Source of the DNA: Spartobacteria bacterium
Lineage (GTDB): Bacteria; Verrucomicrobiota; Verrucomicrobiia; Chthoniobacterales; UBA6821
NCBI GenBank assembly: GCA_947487385.1
Contig: CANKWU010000001.1
Location: 1 to 64,000, forward strand
DNA length: 64,000 nt
Direction of reading: 5' to 3'
In this document: positions 45,425 through 53,326 of the stretch, in pieces
Numbering within the stretch: the stretch's first letter is position 1
Layout of the letters: each line of letters begins with the position of its first letter
Program-made: the position numbers and the translations under genes
The notes under the pieces: generated by a model
Databases searched by the model: none
What the model saw: the letters and a program-made list of their open reading frames with translations, nothing else
Told to the model about the DNA's origin: nothing

Positions 45425-46807
45425 TCACGCACACGCTTGCTGACCTCGCAGTTTCCACTTTTCTTGGCTTTTCGTGCCAAGGATATTCTTGTGGTGATTA
45501 AGCACCATTTCCCGAATCAACGGATTTACCGCAAAAGCCTGTGAATCTTGGCTTCGGACAGATGCTTCGTGGCTAAACCACTCTACAACAGTTCGTGAGT
45601 TTACATCAGGAAGCATTGAAGATACTGTATCTTCATTAACCTCATCAATATAGCAAAGAGCAATTAGCCACTCTTTCTGTTCGTCCGTCATCCACCTTGT
45701 GGTTCGTTCATAAATGCGCTGGTAGAACAGAGCATTCTGATTAGTGCCTTCGACAAAGGCAGCGAGAAGGAATGGCAATCCGCGGCAATCAGCATAAATG
45801 CGCTCAGCACGTTCTTTACTATATCCGGCCTCCGTCAGAAATGGAATTGCGTCTTCTGCGGGAAACGGCTGAAGAGCAAGTTTAAGCTTTGTATCAGTTG
45901 AAAAGTGCTGCTCAAAGCCAGGATCAGTATCTACCAATGAATCTCTACAAAGAAAAACAACCTGAGAGGGAAAATCTGCTGATCTGAGTAACGGCAGGAA
46001 GTGTCCGAGTAGGAAGGGAGTGAGCGTTTTACCGAGGATCTCATAATCGTCAATAACGAGCAACAGTCGATCTAGCTCTTTAATCCGGTCTTGGGTAAGC
46101 TTTGCAATGTCTTCAGGCCTCCACTTTTTCAATATCGCGGAGAGATCGCTTATCAAAGCCTCGCTGGCGACATCGAAAAGCTGAGTTCTTACTTTGCGGG
46201 CATACGTAATTCCGAAGACATCTTGCAGGACGCCCGGCAGGAAGGAAGTCTGCCCGCAATACTTCTGAATTAAATCAAATGCTTTATCTGTGACTTTTTC
46301 GAGCGATTGCTCCAAAAGAGCATTGCCTAAATGCCGCTTTCCTCCAGATTTCTTATTGAATGCAATTCCGAGTCTGAGCAACAACTGAACGGCTTCGCGT
46401 GTTATCTCAATTGCTTCTGGATCGACCTGCACCTCCGTACTGTTGAGAGAGGCCAACAAACCATCGCACTCAGCCCGATAAATCTTTTCCAGATTGCGAA
46501 CTTGAGGAAAAAAGTCCTTCTTGATTCCTCTTGGTATTCCCTTGAGATGGGTTGGAGCCATCATCTCAGAAAGAATTCTCATAAAATTGTCTGCCATTCC
46601 CTTCGAGGACGCATCAACCCAGATAATCAAGCGCCCGTGTCGTTCCGGCTCAATTTGCTGCATCACATGAGACAAAAGGTATGTTTTGCCCACTCCGCCC
46701 ATCCCCGAGAGGCTGAACAATTCAAACTTGTCCTTTGGTGACCGGAGAGCCTCAGTTAAGGCTGATATTTCTGATTGTCTGCCTACGACGGCATTTGATG
46801 TGTTCAT
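45425..46807 (-). CDS. STAND-type NTPase (cassette 3)
   Basis: The product (460 aa) has an AAA/STAND nucleotide-binding core: VVGRQSEISALTEAL at the start, Walker A in SGMGGVGKTYLLSHV, a hydrophobic Walker B strand LLLVIDDYE, an arginine-finger-like LCRDSLVDTD, and GLPFLLAAF as the GxP motif. A helical and winged-helix region follows to the end. No effector or sensor repeat is fused, unlike most STAND proteins of immunity or signalling. Partners would be encoded elsewhere. Its start has no Shine-Dalgarno sequence and lies 47 bases after the cassette boundary. Confidence 0.8.
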   Translation of the reverse strand: MNTSNAVVGRQSEISALTEALRSPKDKFELFSLSGMGGVGKTYLLSHVMQQIEPERHGRLIIWVDASSKGMADNFMRILSEMMAPTHLKGIPRGIKKDFFPQVRNLEKIYRAECDGLLASLNSTEVQVDPEAIEITREAVQLLLRLGIAFNKKSGGKRHLGNALLEQSLEKVTDKAFDLIQKYCGQTSFLPGVLQDVFGITYARKVRTQLFDVASEALISDLSAILKKWRPEDIAKLTQDRIKELDRLLLVIDDYEILGKTLTPFLLGHFLPLLRSADFPSQVVFLCRDSLVDTDPGFEQHFSTDTKLKLALQPFPAEDAIPFLTEAGYSKERAERIYADCRGLPFLLAAFVEGTNQNALFYQRIYERTTRWMTDEQKEWLIALCYIDEVNEDTVSSMLPDVNSRTVVEWFSHEASVRSQDSQAFAVNPLIREMVLNHHKNILGTKSQEKWKLRGQQACA

Positions 46808-46848
46808 ATAAGTTGGAGAATGGTGAGGCGGGTGGCGGCTATATTTTC

Positions 46849-46938
46849 ACCTAACGTCAAAGCACACATACGCGCCGGAGAAGACTCCCAAAACAATCAC
46901 ACGGACGGGGGCGCGTTATGTGATGCGCCTTGTTCGGC
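46849..46938 (-). other. attC-like site 2
   Basis: Minus strand from GCCGAAC (46938-46932) to GTTAGGT (46855-46849), 90 bases. The arms GCACACATACGCGCC and GGCGCGTTATGTGATGC pair fully except for two unpaired bases on one arm, the classic attC bulges. R'' is the exact complement of GTTCGGC, which starts this cassette. Confidence 0.88.
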
Positions 46939-47045
46939 TTCTTCATTAGATGCTTGGTTGGACAAGGAATTGGAAATAAGCAGAGCTACAAATGCGCTAT
47001 TACGCGAATCAAATAGAAAATTCAAGGAAACTGGTGTGTATGAAC

Positions 47046-47297
47046 CTATTGATTGGTCGCCTTTGATAGCTCTTGGAGTAAATCTTCCAAATGCTTATAC
47101 TTCTCATCAATCAAGTGAAGAGTCTCCTGATATTCCTTCTGACACGCTTCAAACTTATTAAACCCATGAACCACTTGGATATCTGTAACGTCGGCATCCA
47201 GTATGGTAATCGCTGCGTTCAATCGCTCACGGAGAACGCCCAACGTATTCAATTCTGAGTTGATTAAATCTTGATGTGTAATTGGTTTATTTGTCAT
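47046..47297 (-). CDS. Small coiled-coil protein (cassette 2)
   Basis: The product (83 aa) is almost entirely helical and charged (NTLGVLRERLNAAITILDAD, FEACQKEYQETLHLIDEKYK), consistent with a coiled coil. It has a good Shine-Dalgarno sequence (GGAGAA six bases before the ATG), unlike most genes here, which suggests a different origin. There is no known domain. About 110 bases between its stop and attC site 2 are non-coding. It may be an antitoxin or adaptor, but nothing in the sequence shows which. Confidence 0.65.
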   Translation of the reverse strand: MTNKPITHQDLINSELNTLGVLRERLNAAITILDADVTDIQVVHGFNKFEACQKEYQETLHLIDEKYKHLEDLLQELSKATNQ

Positions 47298-47346
47298 ATT
47301 ATTCTCCGCTTTGTTTGTTGTTTCGCTTCGTCTAAAGGATTATCTT

Positions 47347-47472
47347 GCCGAACGTCTAGCTCTGGCACAGATGGGGCGAGGGGGAGCGTCGATAGCAGGA
47401 AAGACTCCCGAGCCACGCGACGCTCCGTAAACAAGGCCGCCCCATCTGTTGTCCAGCAGCGTCTTGTTAGCT
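47347..47472 (-). other. attC-like site 1
   Basis: Minus strand from AGCTAAC (47472-47466) to GTTCGGC (47353-47347). CAGATGGGGCG and CGCCCCATCTG are perfect arms, continued by GCTCTGG/CCAGCAGC with one extra base, and inside by GGAGCGTCG/CGACGCTCC. Unpaired spacers GTCTA and GTCTT separate the boxes. This is the clearest attC structure in the window. R'' is the exact complement of the cassette start GTTAGCT. Confidence 0.9.
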
Positions 47473-48136
47473 ATCTTGTTTCAGTGACGGCCTGCTTTTC
47501 CAGGAGCGGATGGATAAATCCTGAATAGGAATCACCGCAAGTCACGATCTTCTCGCTGGTTGGTGCCGGCCAAAACTTCTCGTCCGGCGCGCCATACAGC
47601 TCTTCGTAAACCGCTAGAGTTTCTTTGTAGATTTCAAACATCGCAGGACGTGTGTCGTCTTTTGCTGGGATGTGATCGACCATGGCTTGCTCGTTTTGAG
47701 CCTTCCGCTTGTCTTCCCAGTGTTGAAAATTGTAGTGCTTCCCTACCCGCGGCTGGTCGCCGTAGTCTCCGAAAATCGCAGTGCAAAATTGCACATATTC
47801 TGGAGTGTGAAGGACAAAAAAGTGCCAATACATGTCCACTGGACCAGATGGAGCATTCCTGCGACTGGGTTTGAGCAGTGCTAACGCTACAAAGCGCTTG
47901 AACTCGAACTCGAGCTGGCGCGAAACGTCAAGGTTCATCTTCATGTCATACTTCGCGAAGTGCTTGATTAAAGGGAAGAGCTGCTCGGGCGAAAATTCCC
48001 GGAGCTCTTCCTCAATGAGGTGGTTAGTGAGAAAAGAAAGATCATAGCCGGTCAGTGCGAGCAAACGTTGCATCACGAGGTCTGAAGGCTGGACCTTATC
48101 GATCGCAGATTGTGGAACAATTTGGTGTGGTTTCAT
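47471..48136 (-). CDS. GRDP/DUF1399-like protein of unknown function (cassette 1)
   Basis: The product (221 aa) has an N-terminal helical half and a central segment GPVDMYWHFFVLHTPEYVQF followed by CTAIFGDY and VGKHYNFQHWED. The pattern VDxxWHxxxLxTxxYxxFC with a later His is typical of the glycine-rich-domain (DUF1399) family, found in plants and some bacteria. Conserved His and Cys suggest metal binding. Biochemical role unknown. Its stop codon lies inside attC site 1 (the R'' box), which ties gene and cassette together. Confidence 0.65.
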   Translation of the reverse strand: MKPHQIVPQSAIDKVQPSDLVMQRLLALTGYDLSFLTNHLIEEELREFSPEQLFPLIKHFAKYDMKMNLDVSRQLEFEFKRFVALALLKPSRRNAPSGPVDMYWHFFVLHTPEYVQFCTAIFGDYGDQPRVGKHYNFQHWEDKRKAQNEQAMVDHIPAKDDTRPAMFEIYKETLAVYEELYGAPDEKFWPAPTSEKIVTCGDSYSGFIHPLLEKQAVTETR

Positions 48137-48162
48137 AGTTTGGTTTATTCGGAGATTTTCTT

Positions 48163-48229
48163 AGCTAACGTATTTTAGAATGACATGTCATTATATTGCA
48201 ATAATGGAACACATGTGTTATTTTAAAAG
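48163..48229 (-). other. attI-like junction with two ACATGT palindromes
   Basis: The cassette array begins on the minus strand at GTTAGCT (48169-48163), preceded by TTCTAAAATAC, which recalls the CTAAAACAAAG before the attI1 crossover. Between it and the integrase fragment are two perfect palindromes, AATGACATGTCATT (48179-48192) and AACACATGTGTT (48208-48219), with centres 28 bases apart. They are candidate operators for a regulator of the divergent integrase and cassette promoters. Confidence 0.6.
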
Positions 48230-48544
48230 ATGAGTGATAACTCGTTGATTTCCAATATTCCACAGAGTTCTCCCATATCCGATGCGTAGTAGGATGAGAG
48301 GTGGGGAAGATTTTCATAAGGCTTGCTCTCCCGCGGCATCGTTGCGGGGAAGCATGACTTTTTTCGCAACTGGGTGAGGAAGTTCATTGGGTTTGTGAAA
48401 CCGAGGAAGTGGGATCAGGCGCTACGAGATGATGTGGGGCAATACCTAGCTCTCCTGGTAAGTGATGGCAAGGCCGGATGGCAGGTTTTGCCCGGGCCCT
48501 CCTTAGAGGCTGGTACTCCCCCACGGGTGTTACCTATGTCCTAA
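48230..48544 (+). pseudogene. Decayed tyrosine recombinase, probable integron integrase
   Basis: The frame starts with MSDNSLISNIPQSSPISDA, then hits TAG TAG at 48287-48292 and TAA at 48317. It resumes as SRGIVAGKHDFFRNWVRKF, with IGFVKPRKWDQALRDDVGQY and LALLVSDGKAGWQV. This is the helical N-terminal DNA-binding region of tyrosine recombinases (the WxxxF segment and a helix ending in a WQ pair). Similarity then stops; no catalytic domain remains. The gene diverges from the cassette array exactly where an intI would lie. Three stops and a lost C-terminus show it is dead. Confidence 0.65.
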
Positions 48545-48626
48545 TCCGTGCCCTGCTCGGCATTCCCGATACTCTTTTTCACTTTTTAACTCTTCGACTA
48601 TTTTAACTGCCACGCTCGGCGCGGCG

Positions 48627-49532
48627 TTACCCCAATCGTTGTACGGAGACTTCGACGATCATCTTGCGAGTCCCCTTACCTCGGAAGGTTCCACCGACGG
48701 GACGGATGTCACTATAGTCGCGACCGACAGCCAGCTTAACGTATCGGGTATCGGCCTCGCGGCGGTGGGTGGGGTCATACCCCTTCCAGCCATAGCCGGG
48801 AATGAAGACTTCCAGCCAGGCGTGGCTTGCCTCGATTTCACCCGGAAGCTTGTGCTGGTTGAGGAAATATCCGCTGACATAGCGGGCTGGAATGCCATGT
48901 GTCCGCAGGAGACCAAGCATGAGGTGGGCAAAGTCTTGGCAAACCCCCTGCCTTTTCTTGATCACCTCGGAGGCACGGGTGTTCACGTTGGTGGCAAGGG
49001 GGGTGTACTTGTAGTTGCGGTGGATGTATTCACCGATGGCCGCGGTATCGTTCCAGACATCGCTGACTCCTGCGGGGAGGGCATCGACGGCCTCTCGCCA
49101 GACATCGGCTCCCAGGGAGACGAATTCCGAGGAATGAAGGAAGTGAAAGTGATACTCTTTGACGGAGGGGTCTTGCAGGCTCTTTACGCCAACCTCGGGA
49201 ACTGGACCCCGAGTCTCGGTGATGGTCTGGACTTCGGATTCAGCCAAGACTTCGAGGGATTCATGAGGGTGGGGGACGTCGAAGTAATGGACGCAGTTGG
49301 CATAAAAGTCGGGGTAGTCGCGCACGGAGGATGCCGGATCGATCGTGAAGCGGAAGTCCCGGCACTCCTGGAGCGTGTCGGTGATCGGCTGGAGGCGCGC
49401 CTCGTTAAAGCTATCCTGAACCGCTCCTTCGTAGGTGTAGCTCGTGAGGTGGGAGATCGAGAGGAGGATCGGCTCGGTCCATGGGCCCTGCGATCGAATC
49501 ACTTGGCCCGGGCTGGAGGATTCGGTGATCAT
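48627..49532 (-). CDS. Transglutaminase-like protein of the alpha-E/ATP-grasp cluster
   Basis: The product (301 aa) has an N-terminal beta domain (SISHLTSYTYEGAVQDSFNE) and a cysteine-protease/transglutaminase core with Cys in KRQGVCQDFAHLMLG, His in IEASHAWLEVF and Asp in YDPTHRRE. This is the standard triad. It overlaps the alpha-E gene by four bases. With alpha-E and ATP-grasp proteins it forms a widely conserved trio thought to make or trim a peptide-like product. The pathway is not established. Confidence 0.9.
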   Translation of the reverse strand: MITESSSPGQVIRSQGPWTEPILLSISHLTSYTYEGAVQDSFNEARLQPITDTLQECRDFRFTIDPASSVRDYPDFYANCVHYFDVPHPHESLEVLAESEVQTITETRGPVPEVGVKSLQDPSVKEYHFHFLHSSEFVSLGADVWREAVDALPAGVSDVWNDTAAIGEYIHRNYKYTPLATNVNTRASEVIKKRQGVCQDFAHLMLGLLRTHGIPARYVSGYFLNQHKLPGEIEASHAWLEVFIPGYGWKGYDPTHRREADTRYVKLAVGRDYSDIRPVGGTFRGKGTRKMIVEVSVQRLG

Positions 49533-50608
49533 TGCTGTTGCTGCATTTGCTGCTGATGCAGAAGGATCTCCGACTGGGTGTCGACCGGCGGATGGTACAT
49601 GTATTCCTGGTAGATGTGGTCGTCGAGGCGGTCGAGTGTGGTCTGCACGAGCTGGAGGAACTGATGGAGTCCATTTTTCAGGATCTCATCGATGGTTATG
49701 AAGTTCATGTCGGAGAGGAGTTTGCAGAAGGCCCGCTCCTCGGCGCTCTTGTATTCGCGTCGTTCGTTTCCACTCAGGCGGTGAAGATCCTCGTCAAGAT
49801 GCTGCATGCAGGAAAGGAGTGAGCGAGGGAAGGTTGGTGAGAAGATCAGGAACTCCGCCACTTTCTTAGGAAGGATATCCTCGACGTGGAATCGGCGGTA
49901 GGCCTCCAGAGCGCTGGCCGAACGCAGGATCGCCTGCCACTGGGCTGCATCCACGGCACCTCCCACATCAGCCACGCTTGGGAGGAGGATGTGGTATTTC
50001 AGATCGAGAATGCGGGTGGTCTTGTCGGCGCGTTCCAAGAACTTGCCAAGGTTGATGAATTCGTACCCTTCGTTGCGGGTGAAGGTTGATCCGGTGAGCC
50101 CTTGGAAGAGATGGGAGTATTTTTTGATCTGTTCGTAAAAGTCATGGGCTCCGGTCTGCCAGATCTCCCGGGCATTACTCGACTTCAGGAAGAGGTAGCA
50201 CTCGTTGAGCGTCTCGAACATCTCCAGTGAAATCTGATCGCGAACCTGACGGGCATTCTCACGCGCTGCGAAAAGGCATGAGAGGATGGAGTTGGGATTC
50301 TCTTCGCTGAAGGTCAGGAATTCGGTGACGCTTTCACTGTCGGCTTTTTCATACAGCTTGAAGAAGGTCTTCTCATCACCGGACGAGCAGAGGATCGGAA
50401 GCCAATGTTTCTCGAGTTGTGCCTCATCGAAATCGGCGAAATCCAGCATCAGCTGGAGGTTCACATCGAGAAGGCGGGCGACATTCTCCGAGCGCTCGAT
50501 ATAACGGCTCATCCAGTAGAGGGAATTGGCCACTCGGGAGAGCATGAAGAGGCTGTCGCGTCTGTTGGAAATCGGCTTCTGAACCGAAGGGATAATAAGT
50601 TCGCTCAT
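49529..50608 (-). CDS. Alpha-E domain protein (DUF403)
   Basis: The product (359 aa) is an all-helical protein with the family start FMLSRVANSLYWMSRYIER, and SENVARLLDVNLQLMLDFAD. A late conserved segment is FPRSLLSCMQHLDEDLHRL. Its function is unknown beyond co-occurrence with circularly permuted ATP-grasp and transglutaminase proteins. The start at 50608 follows a leader with two GCATCCTCTTCC-like repeats; an alternative ATG at 50545 (MLSRVANS) is the usual family start. The C-terminus is Gln-rich. Confidence 0.9.
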   Translation of the reverse strand: MSELIIPSVQKPISNRRDSLFMLSRVANSLYWMSRYIERSENVARLLDVNLQLMLDFADFDEAQLEKHWLPILCSSGDEKTFFKLYEKADSESVTEFLTFSEENPNSILSCLFAARENARQVRDQISLEMFETLNECYLFLKSSNAREIWQTGAHDFYEQIKKYSHLFQGLTGSTFTRNEGYEFINLGKFLERADKTTRILDLKYHILLPSVADVGGAVDAAQWQAILRSASALEAYRRFHVEDILPKKVAEFLIFSPTFPRSLLSCMQHLDEDLHRLSGNERREYKSAEERAFCKLLSDMNFITIDEILKNGLHQFLQLVQTTLDRLDDHIYQEYMYHPPVDTQSEILLHQQQMQQQQ

Positions 50609-50654
50609 GCGGGAAAAGGATGCAGGAAGAGGATGCGGGGAGGTTGCTGTGAAT

Positions 50655-52115
50655 TTAAGAATCACCATGGAGGACCCATGTGTCCTTGGAGCCGCCGCCT
50701 TGTGAGGAGTTCACGACCAGCGATCCCTTGCGGAGCGCCACACGTGTCAGTCCGCCGGGGGTGACGGTGATTTTTTCCCCGTAGAGGATGTAGGGACGCA
50801 AATCGACATGGCGTCCTTCAAATCCGCCACCCAGATCGGTATTGCACCAGGTGGGGTGACGCGAGAGAGAGATCGGATGCTGGGCGATGAAGTTGCGGGG
50901 ATTAGCGCGCACCTGCACGCGGAAACTCTCGATCTCCTCTTTGCTGGCCCAGGGCCCCATGAGCATGCCGTAGCCGCCGGCTTCGTTGGCTGATTTGACC
51001 ACGAGTTTCTCAAGATTCCCGAGAATAAAGACACGGTCTTCCGGCTCGCTTGCCAGGTAGGTGTCGACATTCGGCAGGATCGGATCTTCGCCGAGGTAAT
51101 ACTTGATGATTTTCGGAACGAAGTAGTAGACCACCTTGTCGTCGGCCACGCCGGTGCCGATGCTGTTGGCAAGGCTGACATTACCAGAACGGTAGGCATG
51201 GACGAGGCCGGGAACTCCCAGGAGGGAGTCGGATCTGAAGACCGTGGGATCAAGGAAGTCGTCGTCGATCCGGCGGTAGATGACATCGACGGGAACGAGT
51301 CCCGAGGTCGTGCGCATGTAGACACGGGCATCCCGCACGACCAGATCACGGCCTTCGACGATGGGAATACCCATCTGGCGCGCCAGGAAAGAATGCTCGA
51401 AGTAGGCGCTGTTGAAGACGCCGGGTGTCATCAGAACGACGTTGGGCTGGCCGCTGCCCAGGGATGGGGGAGAGACATACTGGAGGACCTTTCGCAGGTC
51501 GGCGGCGTAGTTGTCCACCGGTTGCACGCGAGCCGAACGGTAAAGATCAGGGAAAGCCCGCTTGAGAGCCGCGCGGTTCTCGAGCATGTAGCTGGCGCCC
51601 GAGGGGCAGCGAAGATTGTCCTCCAGCACGAGGTAGTTCCCTTCACGGTCGCGGATCAGATCGGTACCGCAGATGTGGACATAGATGTCCTTCGGGACAT
51701 TGAATCCCATGAACTCACGGCGGAAATGCTTTGCTCCCAGGATGTAGTGAGGGGGAATGATCCGGTCCTTGAGGATCTTCTGGTCGTGATAGATATCGTG
51801 GAGAAAGAGATTCAGCGCGGTGATGCGCTGGATCAGCCCCTTCTCGATCCGCTGCCACTCGGTGTCGGGGATGACACGGGGTACGAGATCAAAGGGGAAG
51901 ATCCGCTCGGTCCCTTGATCGTCGTCATAGACGGTGAAGGTGACCCCTCCGCGCATGAAGGCCAGATCGACTGCTGTCTGCTTGCGCCGATGCTCTGCGA
52001 TATCCAGAAGCTGGAGCCGATCAGCAACGCGCTGGTAGTGAGGGCGGACACCATTCCCCCCTTCCGTGAACATTTCGTCAAAAAAGTCGTCCGTTTGATA
52101 GTTGTTAAGCAGCAT
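50655..52115 (-). CDS. Circularly permuted ATP-grasp protein
   Basis: The product (486 aa) belongs to the CP-ATP-grasp type 2 family: [54 protein letters not shown], and [17 protein letters not shown] carry the nucleotide and metal-binding residues. It is predicted to join amino or carboxyl groups with ATP, as peptide ligases do. It is the first gene of the trio with alpha-E and transglutaminase genes. The leader is pyrimidine-rich, without a Shine-Dalgarno sequence. Confidence 0.93.
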   Translation of the reverse strand: MLLNNYQTDDFFDEMFTEGGNGVRPHYQRVADRLQLLDIAEHRRKQTAVDLAFMRGGVTFTVYDDDQGTERIFPFDLVPRVIPDTEWQRIEKGLIQRITALNLFLHDIYHDQKILKDRIIPPHYILGAKHFRREFMGFNVPKDIYVHICGTDLIRDREGNYLVLEDNLRCPSGASYMLENRAALKRAFPDLYRSARVQPVDNYAADLRKVLQYVSPPSLGSGQPNVVLMTPGVFNSAYFEHSFLARQMGIPIVEGRDLVVRDARVYMRTTSGLVPVDVIYRRIDDDFLDPTVFRSDSLLGVPGLVHAYRSGNVSLANSIGTGVADDKVVYYFVPKIIKYYLGEDPILPNVDTYLASEPEDRVFILGNLEKLVVKSANEAGGYGMLMGPWASKEEIESFRVQVRANPRNFIAQHPISLSRHPTWCNTDLGGGFEGRHVDLRPYILYGEKITVTPGGLTRVALRKGSLVVNSSQGGGSKDTWVLHGDS

Positions 52116-52237
52116 GGGAGAGTTACGGAAGGATAATGCTTAATGGAGGGGATGGAAGTCAGTTTCCAGTTTCTTACGGGAAAAAGGGTTAATTTAAGAA
52201 AGCAACAATCGGGCCAAGAGAGGAGATGATTTGAGGT

Positions 52238-53326
52238 TTACTTTTGCTGGAGCAACCCGCTGATCTTCAGCTGGTAATCATTGCGTGCGTTCAGTGTCTG
52301 CAGGCATCCCTTGCGGTCGATCAGCCAGAGGGTGGGGATGGTATTGATCCCGAGGCGACGGGCGATCGCGTTATCCCATCCCTTGGCGTCAAAGAACGTG
52401 GGCCAGGTGATATTCAAGGACTGCATGGCCGCGCGGAGATCAGTGCGATCCTGATCGAGGCTTATTGTCACGACTTTCAGTGCTGGGACTTCGGCTGCAT
52501 ACCGTGAAAAATACTGCATCCAGACTAGGCAGGGGGCTGATTCCGCGGACCAGAAGATCAGGGCGACAACGTGACCCTTTTCCTTGGAGAGATCAAACTT
52601 CTCCCCTTCCGATGTGGTGAAGCTGAGATCCAGCGGCTTACCAAGTTGGTTAAGTCGTTTCCTGTCGTCCTGAAGGCGAAGTGTCAGGCTCTCCTCCTTG
52701 CTCAGGGCAAGGGCCTGCTCAAGAAGTTTGGTTTTCTCCTCCGGGTGGTTGTCGCAGAGGGCTGCGGCTTCTGCCAGCAGGCGTGGTGCCCGTCGATCCT
52801 GAGGAAATTCCGACGCAAAAAGACGGGCGTAGGTGGTGGCGTTCTCACGCCGCTGGTCGGCTGTGTCGCCGAGATTCTGCCACTGGAGGGAAAGACGACG
52901 AAACATCGTCTCGGCACGTTGGGAATCATCGGGGGCTTGCTTTTCAAGCGCCTTCAGCTTCTCCAGTGCATTGGTGACGGCGAGAGGGTTGCTCTCTAGC
53001 GACGCTAACTTCGCCTGCGCAACGGCTAGTCTCACCGTGGATTCGTAGACATGGGTATCCTTGGGAGAGTCCTTGACCTCCCCGGCCTCCCTAGCCGCCT
53101 TGGCCTTCTTGACATCTCTAAGGAAGGCCTCGTTGGCGACGATTTGAGCCTCGAAGTGTGCCTTCATGGCCAACTTCGCCTTTCTAGGATCAGTCGAGAG
53201 TCGTGTCATCGGTTGATCGAGATCGGTGACCTGGGACCAGTCGGCACACAGGGTGCCAATGTGTAGAATGGGTAGAGTGAGTAGAACGATCAGCAGGAGG
53301 GGCGCTCGTCTGGAGGGTATCATCAT
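52238..53326 (-). CDS. Secreted TlpA/thioredoxin-fold protein with helical N-terminal domain
   Basis: The product (362 aa) has a signal peptide (SRRAPLLLIVLLTLPILHIG) and about 200 residues of Ala/Lys/Glu-rich helices. The C-terminal thioredoxin fold starts at LSFTTSEGEKFDLSKEKGHV and contains FWSAESAPCLVWMQYFSR, then DQDRTDLRAAMQSLNITWPT and the cis-Pro segment INTIPTLWLID. The usual CxxC is reduced to a single Cys, the second of the pair, so classical disulfide exchange is doubtful. The start shares ATGATGA with the upstream stop: direct coupling. Confidence 0.75.
   Translation of the reverse strand: MMIPSRRAPLLLIVLLTLPILHIGTLCADWSQVTDLDQPMTRLSTDPRKAKLAMKAHFEAQIVANEAFLRDVKKAKAAREAGEVKDSPKDTHVYESTVRLAVAQAKLASLESNPLAVTNALEKLKALEKQAPDDSQRAETMFRRLSLQWQNLGDTADQRRENATTYARLFASEFPQDRRAPRLLAEAAALCDNHPEEKTKLLEQALALSKEESLTLRLQDDRKRLNQLGKPLDLSFTTSEGEKFDLSKEKGHVVALIFWSAESAPCLVWMQYFSRYAAEVPALKVVTISLDQDRTDLRAAMQSLNITWPTFFDAKGWDNAIARRLGINTIPTLWLIDRKGCLQTLNARNDYQLKISGLLQQK

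Noticed and set aside
46820-47161. Plus-strand frame of 113 codons across attC site 2
   Set aside because: It reads through the attC hairpin and overlaps the minus-strand coiled-coil gene, which has a Shine-Dalgarno sequence.
42728-48229. CRISPR-like array
   Set aside because: The repeats are hairpin sites about 90-130 bases long separated by genes, not short identical repeats with spacers.
48639-49556. Plus-strand frame opposite the transglutaminase gene
   Set aside because: The transglutaminase triad and the cluster context identify the minus strand as coding.
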